Assembly: GCF_047228825.1 (NCBI RefSeq)
Contig: NZ_JBFEGN010000005.1
Span: 1-64,000, forward strand
Direction: 5' to 3'
DNA from: Siminovitchia sp047228825
GTDB taxonomy: Bacteria > Bacillota > Bacilli > Bacillales > Bacillaceae_C
DNA length: 64,000 nt
Both the position numbers and the translations under genes were made by a program. This document shows positions 16,594 through 25,981 of the stretch, in pieces (position 1 is the first letter of the stretch; every line of letters begins with the position of its first letter). The notes under the pieces are model-generated. The model worked only from the letters and a program-made list of their open reading frames with translations. It was not told where the DNA came from and searched no databases.

Positions 16594-17043
16594 TCATGAT
16601 AGCAAAAGTTTTTGGACAAGCTTGCTGACAAGCGCGCCGTCCGCCTTTCCTTTCAATTTGGGCATCAGGACGCCCATTACTTTGCCCATATCCGCTTTTG
16701 AAGAAGCGCCCGTTTGCTGAATGGCTTCCTGGATGATGTTTTCCAATTCTTCTTCGGTAAGCTGCTCAGGCATATATAAATTGACGTATGTGATTTCGTT
16801 TCGCACTTTATCGGCAAGGTCTTCACGTCCTGCCTTTTCAAACTCATGGAGGGAATCTTTGCGTTGTTTCAATTCGCGAGAAAGGACCGTTAATTCTTCG
16901 TCTTCAGACAATTGCGCTTTTCCCAGCCTGATCGCTTCATTTTGCAACGCGGCTTTAAGCATTCGAATGACAGAAAGCTTTTCTTTTTCCTTGCTTCTCA
17001 TCGCTTGTTTCATATCTTCATTCAAACGTGGCAGAAGATTCAT
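16594..17043 (-). CDS. yqeY: GatB/YqeY domain protein
   Basis: 149-aa helical protein of the YqeY family, related to the tail domain of GatB, a tRNA-dependent amidotransferase subunit. The function is not established; tRNA binding is inferred from the family. Conserved LSRELKQRKDSLHEFEKAGR and ASSKADMGKVMGVLMPKLKG are present. It follows rpsU by 12 bases and shares its promoter and terminator, as in B. subtilis. Confidence 0.93.
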   Translation of the reverse strand: MNLLPRLNEDMKQAMRSKEKEKLSVIRMLKAALQNEAIRLGKAQLSEDEELTVLSRELKQRKDSLHEFEKAGREDLADKVRNEITYVNLYMPEQLTEEELENIIQEAIQQTGASSKADMGKVMGVLMPKLKGKADGALVSKLVQKLLLS

Positions 17044-17055
17044 GATTTCACCCTC

Positions 17056-17229
17056 TTAATACTTGCGCTTTCTTGCAGCTTCAGACTTCTTTTTGCGTCG
17101 GACACTTGGTTTTTCATAAAACTCGCGCTTTCTGTATTCCTGAAGAGTTCCAGTTTTGGAAACTGTTCGCTTAAAGCGGCGAAGAGCATCTTCGAGCGAT
17201 TCGTTTTTACGCACAACTGTTTTTGACAT
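17056..17229 (-). CDS. rpsU: 30S ribosomal protein S21
   Basis: Small-subunit protein near the anti-Shine-Dalgarno region of 16S rRNA. 57 aa beginning MSKTVVRKNESLEDALRRFKR and ending with a very basic tail (RRKKKSEAARKRKY), as in all Bacillus S21 proteins. The open frame continues upstream to 17298, but the ATG at 17229, after the purine-rich GGGAGGGAAAGAG, is the family start. Confidence 0.97.
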   Translation of the reverse strand: MSKTVVRKNESLEDALRRFKRTVSKTGTLQEYRKREFYEKPSVRRKKKSEAARKRKY

Positions 17230-17296
17230 CTCTCTTTCCCTCCCTCCGAACATAGCAATTACATGTTCATGCATGGAAAAATCCATGTACTTAGCC

Positions 17297-17325
17297 ATTA
17301 TATTATAACGGGAAATTCAGGTCAA
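17297..17325 (-). promoter_or_regulatory. Sigma-A promoter of rpsU-yqeY
   Basis: On the minus strand TTGACC (17325-17320) and TATAAT (17302-17297) are 17 bases apart, a near-consensus promoter about 65 bases before the rpsU start. Confidence 0.85.
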
Positions 17326-17400
17326 TCCATACATCATGCCACTACAATTATTCGGCATGTCCTCAGGAACTTTCCCATATGATTCATAAGGGGGGAGGAC

Positions 17401-18321
17401 ATGCTGTATATTTTTTTGTTTTTTTTATTTGCAGGATGCTTTTTGCTGGGTATGACATGGATGAGGGTCGGACTGTTTAATCTGTCCGGAAGTACAATGG
17501 AAAAATGGCTCAGGCAAGTGACGGCAACCCCGCTGAAGGGCATGGCGGCCGGGGTTGCAATGACACTTGTCCTCCAGAGCAGCTCTGCTGTAACGGTCAT
17601 AGCAGTAGGGCTTGTCTCCGCACGGATACTATCCTTTCCCCAAACAATCGGAATTATTCTTGGAACAAATATTGGAACAACCGTTACATTGGAAATTTTG
17701 TCTTTCGAAATGACGAATTTGATCATCCCTTTTTTAGGGATTGGCTGTGTATGCCAACTGTTTAAAAGCGCCAAAACAAGGAGTGTCGGATTTATATTGT
17801 TGGGCATCGGCATTATTTTTGCTTCCATGAAAGGGTTTGGATGGCTGTCGGGTCCCCTTTCCGACATGGAAACGGCCCAAGGAATACTTGGGAAAATTCA
17901 GGAAAGCATGCTGTGGGCTTTTTCGGGCGGAATGATTTTGACAGCCATCATTCAATCGAGCACCGTTGTAACAGGGATTGCGATGAGCTTTTTCGAAAAT
18001 CACGTCATTTCTTTGGAGGCAGGCATTCTCATCATGATCGGTTCCAATATCGGGACATGCTCCACAGCGTTATTGGCCGGGATTGGGGCAGGCCGCGAAG
18101 CAAGATTGACGGCCTATGCCCATTTATGGCTCAACGTGATGGGCGGTTTGCTGTTTATTCCTTTTATAGATGATTTGGCCGGCTGGAGCCGTTTTCTGAC
18201 CGGCGATCCCAAAACGCAGCTTGCACACGCCAGTGTCATATTTAACATTCTTTGCTCACTTGCTGTTTTGCCCTTTGCCGACAAATTCGGGAAATTCATC
18301 ATGATGCTTCATCAACGGTAA
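17401..18321 (+). CDS. yqeW: Na/Pi-cotransporter family protein YqeW
   Basis: Integral membrane protein of the NptA/PNaS family, predicted to couple sodium and phosphate movement. Two repeats carry the QSSSA/QSST signatures (LVLQSSSAVTV near residue 57 and AIIQSSTVVTG near 183), each followed by a G-T/S-N-I-G-T motif (GTNIGTTVT, GSNIGTCST). About eight membrane helices. 306 aa. The ATG follows GGGGGGAGG. It points towards deoC with only 4 bases between the stop codons. Confidence 0.88.
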   Translation: MLYIFLFFLFAGCFLLGMTWMRVGLFNLSGSTMEKWLRQVTATPLKGMAAGVAMTLVLQSSSAVTVIAVGLVSARILSFPQTIGIILGTNIGTTVTLEILSFEMTNLIIPFLGIGCVCQLFKSAKTRSVGFILLGIGIIFASMKGFGWLSGPLSDMETAQGILGKIQESMLWAFSGGMILTAIIQSSTVVTGIAMSFFENHVISLEAGILIMIGSNIGTCSTALLAGIGAGREARLTAYAHLWLNVMGGLLFIPFIDDLAGWSRFLTGDPKTQLAHASVIFNILCSLAVLPFADKFGKFIMMLHQR

Positions 18322-18325
18322 TTCA

Positions 18326-18997
18326 TCAGTATGTATTTTTCCCTGTCTGTCCCTGGATGATTTTAACGCCAGAACTTGTGCCAAGCCTTGTTGCACCCGC
18401 TTCGAGCATTCTTTTGGCGTCTTCCGGGCTGCGGATTCTGCCTGATGCTTTTACGCCCAGTTTGCCGCCGACTGCATGTTTCATTAACATGACATCTTCT
18501 GCGGTCGCTCCGCCCGTGGAAAATCCGGTGGAAGTCTTAACAAAATCTGCTCCGGCTTTTTGTGCCAGCTGACACGCCCTCACCTTTTCCTCATCAGTGA
18601 GAAGGCACGTTTCAATAATAACTTTTACAATGGCCTTGTCTCTTGCTGCCGTTACAACTGCTTCGATATCCTTCATGACAAAGTTGTCATCACCGCTTTT
18701 TAATGCACCGATGTTTAGTACCATATCGACTTCCCGGGCGCCGTTTTCAATCGCATTTTTTGTTTCAAAAGCCTTCGTTTCCGGAGTAGATGCACCAAGA
18801 GGGAAACCAACGACCGTACACACGCTCACACCTGATTGATGTAAGAGCTGCGCCGCAAAACCCACCCAAGCCGGGTTTATGCAAACGGAAGCAAACTGAT
18901 TCACTTTCGCTTCCTCACACAATGTTTGAATCTGCTGTTTGGTTGCATCCGGTTTTAATAAAGTATGGTCAATGCAATGCGCAATATTTTGAACCAT
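18326..18997 (-). CDS. deoC: Deoxyribose-phosphate aldolase
   Basis: Class I aldolase splitting 2-deoxyribose 5-phosphate into glyceraldehyde 3-phosphate and acetaldehyde in deoxynucleoside breakdown. The Schiff-base lysine is K154 in DFVKTSTGFS; D92 (in EVDMVLNIG) and K125 (in VKVIIETC) fit the active site. 223 aa, normal. Stands alone behind the mtaB terminator. In B. subtilis deoC lies elsewhere, in dra-nupC-pdp, so its place here differs from that species. Confidence 0.96.
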   Translation of the reverse strand: MVQNIAHCIDHTLLKPDATKQQIQTLCEEAKVNQFASVCINPAWVGFAAQLLHQSGVSVCTVVGFPLGASTPETKAFETKNAIENGAREVDMVLNIGALKSGDDNFVMKDIEAVVTAARDKAIVKVIIETCLLTDEEKVRACQLAQKAGADFVKTSTGFSTGGATAEDVMLMKHAVGGKLGVKASGRIRSPEDAKRMLEAGATRLGTSSGVKIIQGQTGKNTY

Positions 18998-19073
18998 TCA
19001 TGTTCCTCCTCCCGACATTTCCTAGCATAAGTGTACCATTTTTGAAGGCGAACAGTTGGCCTATAACAATAAT

Positions 19074-19106
19074 AAAAGATTGCAGCCTGTTAAGCTGCAA
19101 TCTTTT
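19074..19106 (-). terminator. Terminator of the hrcA-dnaK-mtaB operon
   Basis: A perfect 13-bp stem (19094-19106 with 19074-19086) with a 7-base loop lies 8 bases past the mtaB stop and ends in TTTTATTATT on the minus strand. Confidence 0.85.
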
Positions 19107-19113
19107 CAAATTT

Positions 19114-20463
19114 TTACCCGACCATGGCTGGAGCGTCGCCTTCTCCCATGACACGGACAAATTGTCCTTTACAATATGGGTATCCGGCTTTTGTAATTTT
19201 AACTTTGACCAATTTGCCGACCATTTCCTCGTTTGCAGGGAATACTACTTTCAAATAGTTGTCGGTATATCCTTCATACAGCCCGCTTTCCGGATTTTCC
19301 TTGAATGGTTCTTCCGGAATGACTTCAAGCACTTCTTTTTCAAAGCGGGCAGCATATTCTTTTGCCAATTGATCGGAAAGGGCGATTAACCTCTGTACCC
19401 GCTCGTGTTTGACGGATTCATCGATTTGGTCTTTCATTCGCGCCGCAGGTGTTCCGGTTCTCATGGAGTACGGGAATACATGGAGCTCGGAAAATTTATG
19501 TTTCTGAATAAATTCATATGTCTCCATAAATTCCTCTTCCGTTTCACCCGGAAAACCTACGATGACGTCCGAGGTAACCGCCAAATTTGGCAGAGCTTTT
19601 TTCAGCAGTTCAAGACGTTCAGCAAAAAATTCCATTGTATATTTTCGGCGCATTCTCTTTAATACCGTGTTTGAACCGGACTGAAGCGGGATATGCAAAT
19701 GTCTGACAACGATGTTCGACTTGTCAATGACCTCGATTACTTCGTCTGTAAGCTGGCTGGCCTCGATCGAAGAAATTCTCAGCCGCTTTAAACCTTTCAC
19801 GTTGGCCTCCAAGTCTCGCAGCAAAGCAGCCAAATTATAATCTTTCATGTCTTCGCCGTAACCGCCGGTGTGAATGCCTGTCAGGACGATTTCCTTATAC
19901 CCCGCATCCACAAGCTGCTGGGCCTGGCGGATAACCTCCTGCGGATCACGTGAGCGCATTAAGCCGCGTGCCCACGGAATAATGCAAAAAGTGCAGAAAT
20001 TGTTGCAGCCTTCCTGGATTTTAAGGGAGGCGCGTGTACGGTCTGTAAACGATGGCACGTCCAATTCTTCATAAACGCGATTTTTCATGATGTTTTTGAC
20101 GCCATTAATCGGCTGGCGTTCCCGTTTATATTGTTCAATATACTCAAGCATTTTTACGCGGTCTTGTGTACCAACGACAATATCAACACCGGGAATGGCC
20201 ATGATTTCCGCAGGGGATGTCTGGGCGTAACATCCCGTGACACAGATAACGGCATCCGGATTTTTCCGGATCGCCCGGCGGATCACCTGCCGGCTTTTTT
20301 TATCTCCCGTATTGGTTACGGTGCATGTATTGATAACGTAAACGTCAGCCGTTGATTCAAAATCAACGCGTTCATATCCACTCTTTTTAAACAACTGCCA
20401 AATGGCCTCTGTTTCGTAATGGTTTACTTTACAGCCCAATGTATGGAAAGCTACTAGAGACAT
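19114..20463 (-). CDS. mtaB: tRNA t6A37 methylthiotransferase MtaB
   Basis: Radical SAM enzyme converting t6A to ms2t6A at position 37 of ANN-decoding tRNAs. The UPF0004 domain has the second-cluster cysteines C11, C47 and C78; the radical SAM motif CNNFCTFC gives C153, C157 and C160; a TRAM domain ends the protein (about 375-440). 449 aa, normal. The ATG at 20463 follows GGGGTGATATC. Last gene of the heat-shock operon, as yqeV in B. subtilis. Confidence 0.96.
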   Translation of the reverse strand: MSLVAFHTLGCKVNHYETEAIWQLFKKSGYERVDFESTADVYVINTCTVTNTGDKKSRQVIRRAIRKNPDAVICVTGCYAQTSPAEIMAIPGVDIVVGTQDRVKMLEYIEQYKRERQPINGVKNIMKNRVYEELDVPSFTDRTRASLKIQEGCNNFCTFCIIPWARGLMRSRDPQEVIRQAQQLVDAGYKEIVLTGIHTGGYGEDMKDYNLAALLRDLEANVKGLKRLRISSIEASQLTDEVIEVIDKSNIVVRHLHIPLQSGSNTVLKRMRRKYTMEFFAERLELLKKALPNLAVTSDVIVGFPGETEEEFMETYEFIQKHKFSELHVFPYSMRTGTPAARMKDQIDESVKHERVQRLIALSDQLAKEYAARFEKEVLEVIPEEPFKENPESGLYEGYTDNYLKVVFPANEEMVGKLVKVKITKAGYPYCKGQFVRVMGEGDAPAMVG

Positions 20464-20467
20464 GATA

Positions 20468-21220
20468 TCACCCCATTAATTCAAAATGATAGGAAATGGC
20501 GGCCAATGCATAGAGCGGCGCCGTTTCCGTCCTCAATATCCTGGGCCCCAATCCGCAGGATATAAAGCCATTGCTTGTTAACAGCTCCACTTCCTTTTCT
20601 TCCCATCCGCCTTCAGGGCCAAAAAGAATAATGATTTTTTCCCCTTTCTTTACACCCGCAAGCATATTGGCCAAATTGCTTTGTTCACCTTGTTTGGCTG
20701 CTTCTTCATGGGCAACGATCTTGCGGGAAAGGTTGTCGCTCAATGCCAGGATCTGCTCAAAAGTCATGGGCGAAAGCACATCCGGCACGACTTGACGATG
20801 GCTCTGCTCCGCTGCCTCCATGGCAATTTTTTTCCATCTTGCCAGCTTCCTTGCTGACTTTTTCTCATCCCATTTTACTACGGAGCGGGCTGCTTTGAAA
20901 GGGACAAACTGTGAGGCACCCAACTCGGTCCCTTTTTGGATCACCCATTCCCATTTATCCCCTTTAGGCAGGCCGCTCGCAACGGTCACATGAACAGGAA
21001 GTTCAGTGGTCCGTTCTTCCCACTCCATTATCCGCACTTTAACAGCTTGATCTTCCAATGATATAATGGTTGCCTTTGCAGCCAGTCCGTCATTGAATAC
21101 GACCCAAATTTCGTTTCCCGGCTTCATTCTCATGACGTTGGCAATATGGTGATAATGGTCTCCGGATAATAGAACGGTATCCCGCCCATCATATGGGGCA
21201 TCCATAAAATAACGCTGCAT
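20468..21220 (-). CDS. rsmE: 16S rRNA m3U1498 methyltransferase RsmE
   Basis: Methylates N3 of U1498 in 16S rRNA. An N-terminal PUA-like domain (about 1-70, MQRYFMDAPYD then GDHYHHIANVMRMKPG) is followed by a SPOUT methyltransferase domain whose knot carries LFGPEGGWEEKEVE and LGPRILRTETAPLYAL. 250 aa, normal. The ATG at 21220 sits one base past the prmA stop, with GAGAGGGTG as ribosome-binding site; the earlier ATG at 21235 is out of context. Confidence 0.95.
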   Translation of the reverse strand: MQRYFMDAPYDGRDTVLLSGDHYHHIANVMRMKPGNEIWVVFNDGLAAKATIISLEDQAVKVRIMEWEERTTELPVHVTVASGLPKGDKWEWVIQKGTELGASQFVPFKAARSVVKWDEKKSARKLARWKKIAMEAAEQSHRQVVPDVLSPMTFEQILALSDNLSRKIVAHEEAAKQGEQSNLANMLAGVKKGEKIIILFGPEGGWEEKEVELLTSNGFISCGLGPRILRTETAPLYALAAISYHFELMG

Positions 21221-21221
21221 G

Positions 21222-22172
21222 TTACACCCTCTCATTTGCTCTTCTGGCGATGATCGCCGTCCAATCTTCCATGATCATTGTTTCCTCTATTTCAAATCCG
21301 GCTTCATGGAGCGCATCAGCGACGAAATCTTTTTTCTGCAGAATGATGCCCGAAACAATAAAAAATCCATCGTGCTTGACTGTTTGGGCCGCTGTTTTGG
21401 CAAGGCGGACAATGACTTCTGCCAATATGTTGGCCACAATAATATCTGCGTTGCCGTCAACGCCTTCAAGAAGGTTGTTTCGCTTTACAGAAACGCTGTC
21501 TTCTACACCGTTTAATGCCGTATTTTGCCTGGCAGCTTCCACTGCCACTTCATCAAGGTCAAGGGCCGTCACCTGTTCGGCCCCCAATAAGGATGCAGCA
21601 ATGCTTAATATACCGGAACCGGTCCCTACGTCAATGACATAGTCTCCATGCTTGACTGTTTTTTCAAGTGCCTGTATGCACATGACAGTCGTTGGATGGG
21701 TTCCGGTGCCAAATGCCATTCCCGGATCCAGTTCAATGATTAACTCGGCACTGCTTTCAGGTTTATAGTCTTCCCATGATGGAACAATGGTCACACGTTC
21801 TGATACTTTTACAGGATGGTAATATTTTTTCCAAGCCGTAGCCCAGTCTTCTTCCTTTACTTCCGAAACTTTGACAATATTTTTGCCGATATTTATTTGG
21901 TATAGCGGAAGTTCGGAAATTTTTTGTTGAATGTTTTTGATCGTATGTGCATGTTGGGCATTAACAGGTAAATAGGCTTTAATAATCACGCCATCGACCG
22001 GAAAATCGGCCGGATTCAATTCATACATTTCCCCGAACTGATCTTCCCGCTTCTTTTCCAGATCGGCACTGTCTTCTATCGCCATGCCGGAAATACCCGC
22101 TTCATGCAAAATATGGCTGATCGGCTCAATCGCTTCATTTGTCGTATAAATGCTTACTTCCGACCATTTCAC
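21222..22172 (-). CDS. prmA: Ribosomal protein L11 methyltransferase
   Basis: Trimethylates lysines and the N-terminus of ribosomal protein L11. A substrate-recognition N-terminal domain (about 1-60) leads to a class I methyltransferase fold with the SAM motif DVGTGSGILSIAASLLGA and, further on, the catalytic-site sequence DIIVANILAEVI. 316 aa, normal. Lies 4 bases after dnaJ in the heat-shock operon. Confidence 0.95.
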   Translation of the reverse strand: MKWSEVSIYTTNEAIEPISHILHEAGISGMAIEDSADLEKKREDQFGEMYELNPADFPVDGVIIKAYLPVNAQHAHTIKNIQQKISELPLYQINIGKNIVKVSEVKEEDWATAWKKYYHPVKVSERVTIVPSWEDYKPESSAELIIELDPGMAFGTGTHPTTVMCIQALEKTVKHGDYVIDVGTGSGILSIAASLLGAEQVTALDLDEVAVEAARQNTALNGVEDSVSVKRNNLLEGVDGNADIIVANILAEVIVRLAKTAAQTVKHDGFFIVSGIILQKKDFVADALHEAGFEIEETMIMEDWTAIIARRANERV

Positions 22173-22176
22173 GGTA

Positions 22177-23298
22177 TTAATCCCCTTTAAAAGCGCGCTT
22201 CATTTTATCAAAAAAACCTTCATGCTGGTCATCCAGTGATTCCCCGCTCTCTTCGGCAAATTGGCGAAGCAAACTTTTTTGCTGTTCGTTCAATTTGGTA
22301 GGCGTCACAATTTTCACGGCGACATGCTGATCTCCTCTTCCGTAACCGCGCACATTTTGCACGCCTCTGTCACGCAGCCGGAATCTCGTGCCAGTCTGGG
22401 TCCCGGCGGGTATTTTCAGCTTGACCTTTCCATAAAGTGTCGGCACTTCAATTTCATCCCCGAGTGCAGCCTGCACAAATGTGATCGGCATCTCGCAATA
22501 GATGTCATCTCCGTCTCTTTCAAAGAACTCATGCGGACTGACCCGGAAAACAACGAACAAGTCTCCCGGAGGACCGCCATTGATCCCGGGCTCCCCTTGG
22601 CCTGGAACACGCATCTGCTGGCCGTCGTCCACTCCTTTTGGAATTTTGACATTGATTTTTTTCCGTTTTTTCACTTTGCCTTCTCCGTGACATGTACGGC
22701 ACTTTTCTTTGATGATCTTTCCCGTTCCTTGACAGTAGTGGCAAACCCGCCGGTTGACAATTTTTCCGAATGGCGTATTTTGTTCAATGTTTAATTGGCC
22801 CGTGCCGTGACAATGATGACATGTATCCGGCTTGGTGCCTGGCTTGGCCCCGCTGCCGCCACAAGTATCACACGTTTCTTCCCGGGGAATTTCTATGATT
22901 GTTTCTTTCCCGAAAACGGCTTCTTCAAATGTCAAATTCATATTATATTGCAAATCGGCACCTTGGCGCGGCGCATTCGGATCTTTTCGCCCGCCGCCAA
23001 AAAAAGTGCTGAATATATCTTCAAATCCCCCGAAGCCGCCGAAATCGGCACTGTCAAATCCGCCTCCGCCAAAGCCTTGCGGGCCATCGTGGCCGAACTG
23101 GTCATATTGGGCCCTTTTTTGGTCGTCGCTCAATACTTCATATGCTTCAGAGATTTCCTTAAACTTTTCATCTGCGCCGGGTTCCTTGTTGATGTCAGGA
23201 TGGTATTTTTTGGACAAGCGGCGATATGCCTTTTTGATTTCGTCTTTTGTAGCGTTTTTCGATACACCCAACACTTCATAGTAATCACGCTTACTCAT
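22177..23298 (-). CDS. dnaJ: Chaperone DnaJ (Hsp40)
   Basis: Co-chaperone that delivers unfolded proteins to DnaK and stimulates its ATPase. J domain (about 1-70) with the HPD motif in YHPDINK, then a Gly/Phe linker rich in GFGG. Four CxxCxGxG zinc repeats (CDTCGGSG, CHHCHGTG, CHYCQGTG, CRTCHGEG) precede the substrate-binding C-terminal domains. 373 aa. Separated from dnaK by 142 bases that hold a strong hairpin. Confidence 0.98.
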   Translation of the reverse strand: MSKRDYYEVLGVSKNATKDEIKKAYRRLSKKYHPDINKEPGADEKFKEISEAYEVLSDDQKRAQYDQFGHDGPQGFGGGGFDSADFGGFGGFEDIFSTFFGGGRKDPNAPRQGADLQYNMNLTFEEAVFGKETIIEIPREETCDTCGGSGAKPGTKPDTCHHCHGTGQLNIEQNTPFGKIVNRRVCHYCQGTGKIIKEKCRTCHGEGKVKKRKKINVKIPKGVDDGQQMRVPGQGEPGINGGPPGDLFVVFRVSPHEFFERDGDDIYCEMPITFVQAALGDEIEVPTLYGKVKLKIPAGTQTGTRFRLRDRGVQNVRGYGRGDQHVAVKIVTPTKLNEQQKSLLRQFAEESGESLDDQHEGFFDKMKRAFKGD

Positions 23299-23386
23299 GT
23301 TTCCACACTCCCGAATCTTTTCACATAACTTTCATATTACCATAATGGACAGACTGGTTAAAAGGGGAATGACTTCCATGATCAAA

Positions 23387-23425
23387 GAAAAGTCAAAGCC
23401 TGTCAATTTGAGGCTTTGACTTTTC
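23387..23425 (-). promoter_or_regulatory. Strong hairpin between dnaK and dnaJ
   Basis: Arms 23411-23425 and 23387-23401 are perfect 15-bp complements around a 9-base loop. On the minus strand the stem ends TTTTC followed by TTTGATC, so it resembles a weak terminator. It lies right after the dnaK stop and could lower dnaJ expression relative to dnaK, or protect the dnaK message from decay. Confidence 0.75.
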
Positions 23426-23440
23426 CCATCTGCAAACATT

Positions 23441-25282
23441 TTATTTTTTAGCCTTGTCGTCATCCACTTCTTCAAACTCGGCATCTACGACATTGTCGTC
23501 GTTCCCGGCGGCGTTTTGCCCCTCGGCTCCTTGTTGGGATTGGGCTTGCTTGGCAGCCTCTTCATATAATTTCATGGACAGGTTCTGCACAATTTCCTGT
23601 AATGCATCTTTCTTTTGTCTTACTTCGTCCATCTCATTTTTCTCAATGGCCGCTTTTAGGGCATCTTTTGCTTCTTCCGCTTTTTTCACCTCGGCTTCAT
23701 CCACTTTGCCTTCGAGGTCTTTCAATGTTTTTTCGGTTGTGAAAATCAGCTGGTCGGCTTCATTTCTCAGTTCAACTTCCTCTTTGCGTTTTTTGTCTCT
23801 TTCCGCATTTTCTTCGGCTTCTTTGATCATGCGCTCAACTTCTTCTTCAGATAAACCGGACGAAGATTTGATGGTAATATTTTGTTCTTTTCCGGTACCG
23901 AGGTCTTTGGCGCTCACATTGACGATGCCATTTTTATCGATGTCAAATTTGACTTCGATTTGCGGGATGCCGCGGGGTGCCGGCGGAATGTCCGTCAATT
24001 GGAAACGGCCGAGCGTTTTATTGTCGGCAGCCATCGGACGCTCACCCTGGAGTACATGTATATCCACGGCTGTCTGGTTATCCGCAGCAGTTGAAAATAC
24101 TTGGGATTTGGATGTCGGAATGGTTGTATTGCGTTCAATCAATTTTGTAAATACACCGCCCATTGTTTCAATTCCAAGCGAAAGCGGCGTAACATCAAGA
24201 AGAACAACATCTTTGACATCTCCCGCCAAAACACCGCCTTGGATGGCTGCCCCCATGGCGACGACTTCATCGGGGTTAACGCCTTTATGCGGATCCTTTC
24301 CTGTCTCTTTCCGGATTGCTTCCTGAACGGCCGGAATGCGGGTCGATCCCCCAACAAGAATGACTTTATCAATATCCGCTGCCGATTTTCCCGAGTCTTT
24401 GATTGCCTGACGTGTAGGGCCCATCGTTCTTTCGACCAGTTGGGAGGAGAGTTCTTCAAATTTCGCACGCGTCAACGTAACTTCCAAATGCAATGGGCCT
24501 GCTTCACCAGCCGTGATAAAAGGCAGGGAAATTTGCGTTTGAGTGACACCAGATAAGTCTTTCTTTGCTTTTTCAGCGGCATCTTTCAAACGCTGAAGGG
24601 CCATTTTGTCCTGAGACAAGTCAATGCCATGCTCTTTTTTAAATTCCTGAACGAGGTAGTCAATGATCACTTGGTCGAAGTCGTCTCCGCCCAATTTGTT
24701 ATCCCCGGCTGTTGCCAATACTTCAAATACGCCGTCACCAAGTTCAAGAATGGAAACGTCGAAAGTTCCCCCTCCAAGGTCATAAACGAGGATCGTTTGG
24801 TCTTCATCTTGTTTTTCCAAACCGTAAGCAAGCGCTGCAGCCGTCGGTTCGTTGATGATCCTTTCAACCTGCAGGCCGGCGATTGTCCCGGCGTCCTTTG
24901 TTGCCTGGCGCTGGGAGTCGTTAAAATAGGCAGGGACGGTAATGACTGCTTTTTCAACTTTCTCTCCGAGATAATCTTCGGCATAGGACTTTAAGTGCTG
25001 TAAAATAATCGCCGACAGTTCTTGCGGCGTGTAGCTTTTCCCTTCAATATCCATTTTGTAATCCGATCCCATGTGGCGCTTGATGGAAATGACCGTATTG
25101 GGATTCGTAATCGCCTGTCTTTTGGCGACTTCGCCGACTTGGATCTCACCGTTTTTAAACGCGATTACCGAAGGCGTTGTCCGATTTCCTTCCGGATTGG
25201 GAATTACTTTCGGTTCTCCCCCTTCCAGGACGGATACGCATGAGTTTGTTGTTCCCAAGTCTATTCCGATAATTTTGCTCAT
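23441..25282 (-). CDS. dnaK: Chaperone DnaK (Hsp70)
   Basis: Central ATP-dependent chaperone. The nucleotide-binding domain begins IIGIDLGTTNSCVSV and contains VYDLGGGTFDVSILE and ILVGGSTRIPAVQ. The substrate domain (about 360-510) and the helical lid follow, and the protein ends in an acidic tail (EFEEVDDDKAKK). 613 aa, the Gram-positive form lacking the extra NBD segment of E. coli. Co-transcribed with hrcA and grpE under CIRCE/HrcA control. Confidence 0.98.
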   Translation of the reverse strand: MSKIIGIDLGTTNSCVSVLEGGEPKVIPNPEGNRTTPSVIAFKNGEIQVGEVAKRQAITNPNTVISIKRHMGSDYKMDIEGKSYTPQELSAIILQHLKSYAEDYLGEKVEKAVITVPAYFNDSQRQATKDAGTIAGLQVERIINEPTAAALAYGLEKQDEDQTILVYDLGGGTFDVSILELGDGVFEVLATAGDNKLGGDDFDQVIIDYLVQEFKKEHGIDLSQDKMALQRLKDAAEKAKKDLSGVTQTQISLPFITAGEAGPLHLEVTLTRAKFEELSSQLVERTMGPTRQAIKDSGKSAADIDKVILVGGSTRIPAVQEAIRKETGKDPHKGVNPDEVVAMGAAIQGGVLAGDVKDVVLLDVTPLSLGIETMGGVFTKLIERNTTIPTSKSQVFSTAADNQTAVDIHVLQGERPMAADNKTLGRFQLTDIPPAPRGIPQIEVKFDIDKNGIVNVSAKDLGTGKEQNITIKSSSGLSEEEVERMIKEAEENAERDKKRKEEVELRNEADQLIFTTEKTLKDLEGKVDEAEVKKAEEAKDALKAAIEKNEMDEVRQKKDALQEIVQNLSMKLYEEAAKQAQSQQGAEGQNAAGNDDNVVDAEFEEVDDDKAKK

Positions 25283-25324
25283 TGTGGAAAAACCTCCTTA
25301 ACAATATGTACCAGCTAAAACACA

Positions 25325-25933
25325 CTATTTGTTTACTTTTACCATTGCCGGGCGAATCACGCGGTCTTTTAAAATATACCCCTTCTGCAATTCCTCAACC
25401 ACAATGTTTTCGCCTGCTTCATCGTCTTGCGTTTGCATGACAGCCTGGTGGAGATTCGGGTCAAACTCTTTTCCCACTGCCTCGATTTGTTTTGCTCCTT
25501 CATTTTTCAGGGCCTCGATGATGCTCTTGTAAACCATGCCAACCCCGTCCAGCAATGCTTTCGTCTGCTCATTATCCGCCTCAATCTGCATCGCCCGCTC
25601 AAAATTGTCCAATGCCGGAAGCAAGTTTGTAATCAAATGTTGGGCTCTATATTTTTCATCCGCTTCTTTGTCGATCTTAACGCGCCGGCGGAAGTTATCG
25701 AAATCGGCAAGCAGGCGCAAATAGCGGTTTTCGCATTCTTCCAATTTGGCTTCTAGCTCTTCTATTTTTTTAACCTCGGCCCCGGAGTCACTTTCCTCTT
25801 TTTGATCAGTCTCCGGATCCTTTTCCTTAATATTTTCATCATGCTCTTCGCCGGATTCCGCGCCATTCTCTGCGGTTTCATTGCTTTCATTCATTTCTTC
25901 CGGCTGCAATTGTTCTTGCTTTTCCTCTGGCAT
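25325..25933 (-). CDS. grpE: Nucleotide exchange factor GrpE
   Basis: Releases ADP from DnaK. A very acidic, probably disordered N-terminus (about 1-55) is followed by a long coiled coil (about 55-115, with RYLRLLADFDNFRRRVKIDKE) and a beta-rich head ending LQKGYILKDRVIRPAMVKV, which contacts DnaK. 202 aa. AGGAGGTGAAGAC precedes the ATG at 25933. Confidence 0.97.
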   Translation of the reverse strand: MPEEKQEQLQPEEMNESNETAENGAESGEEHDENIKEKDPETDQKEESDSGAEVKKIEELEAKLEECENRYLRLLADFDNFRRRVKIDKEADEKYRAQHLITNLLPALDNFERAMQIEADNEQTKALLDGVGMVYKSIIEALKNEGAKQIEAVGKEFDPNLHQAVMQTQDDEAGENIVVEELQKGYILKDRVIRPAMVKVNK

Positions 25934-25981
25934 GTCTTCACCTCCTTAAAGCCAAAATTTGCATAAAAAAACGCGAAAAGC

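Noticed and set aside
23454..24326. 290-codon open frame antisense to dnaK
   Set aside because: Shadow frame: very Ser-rich and low in complexity, no ribosome-binding site, opposite a highly conserved gene.
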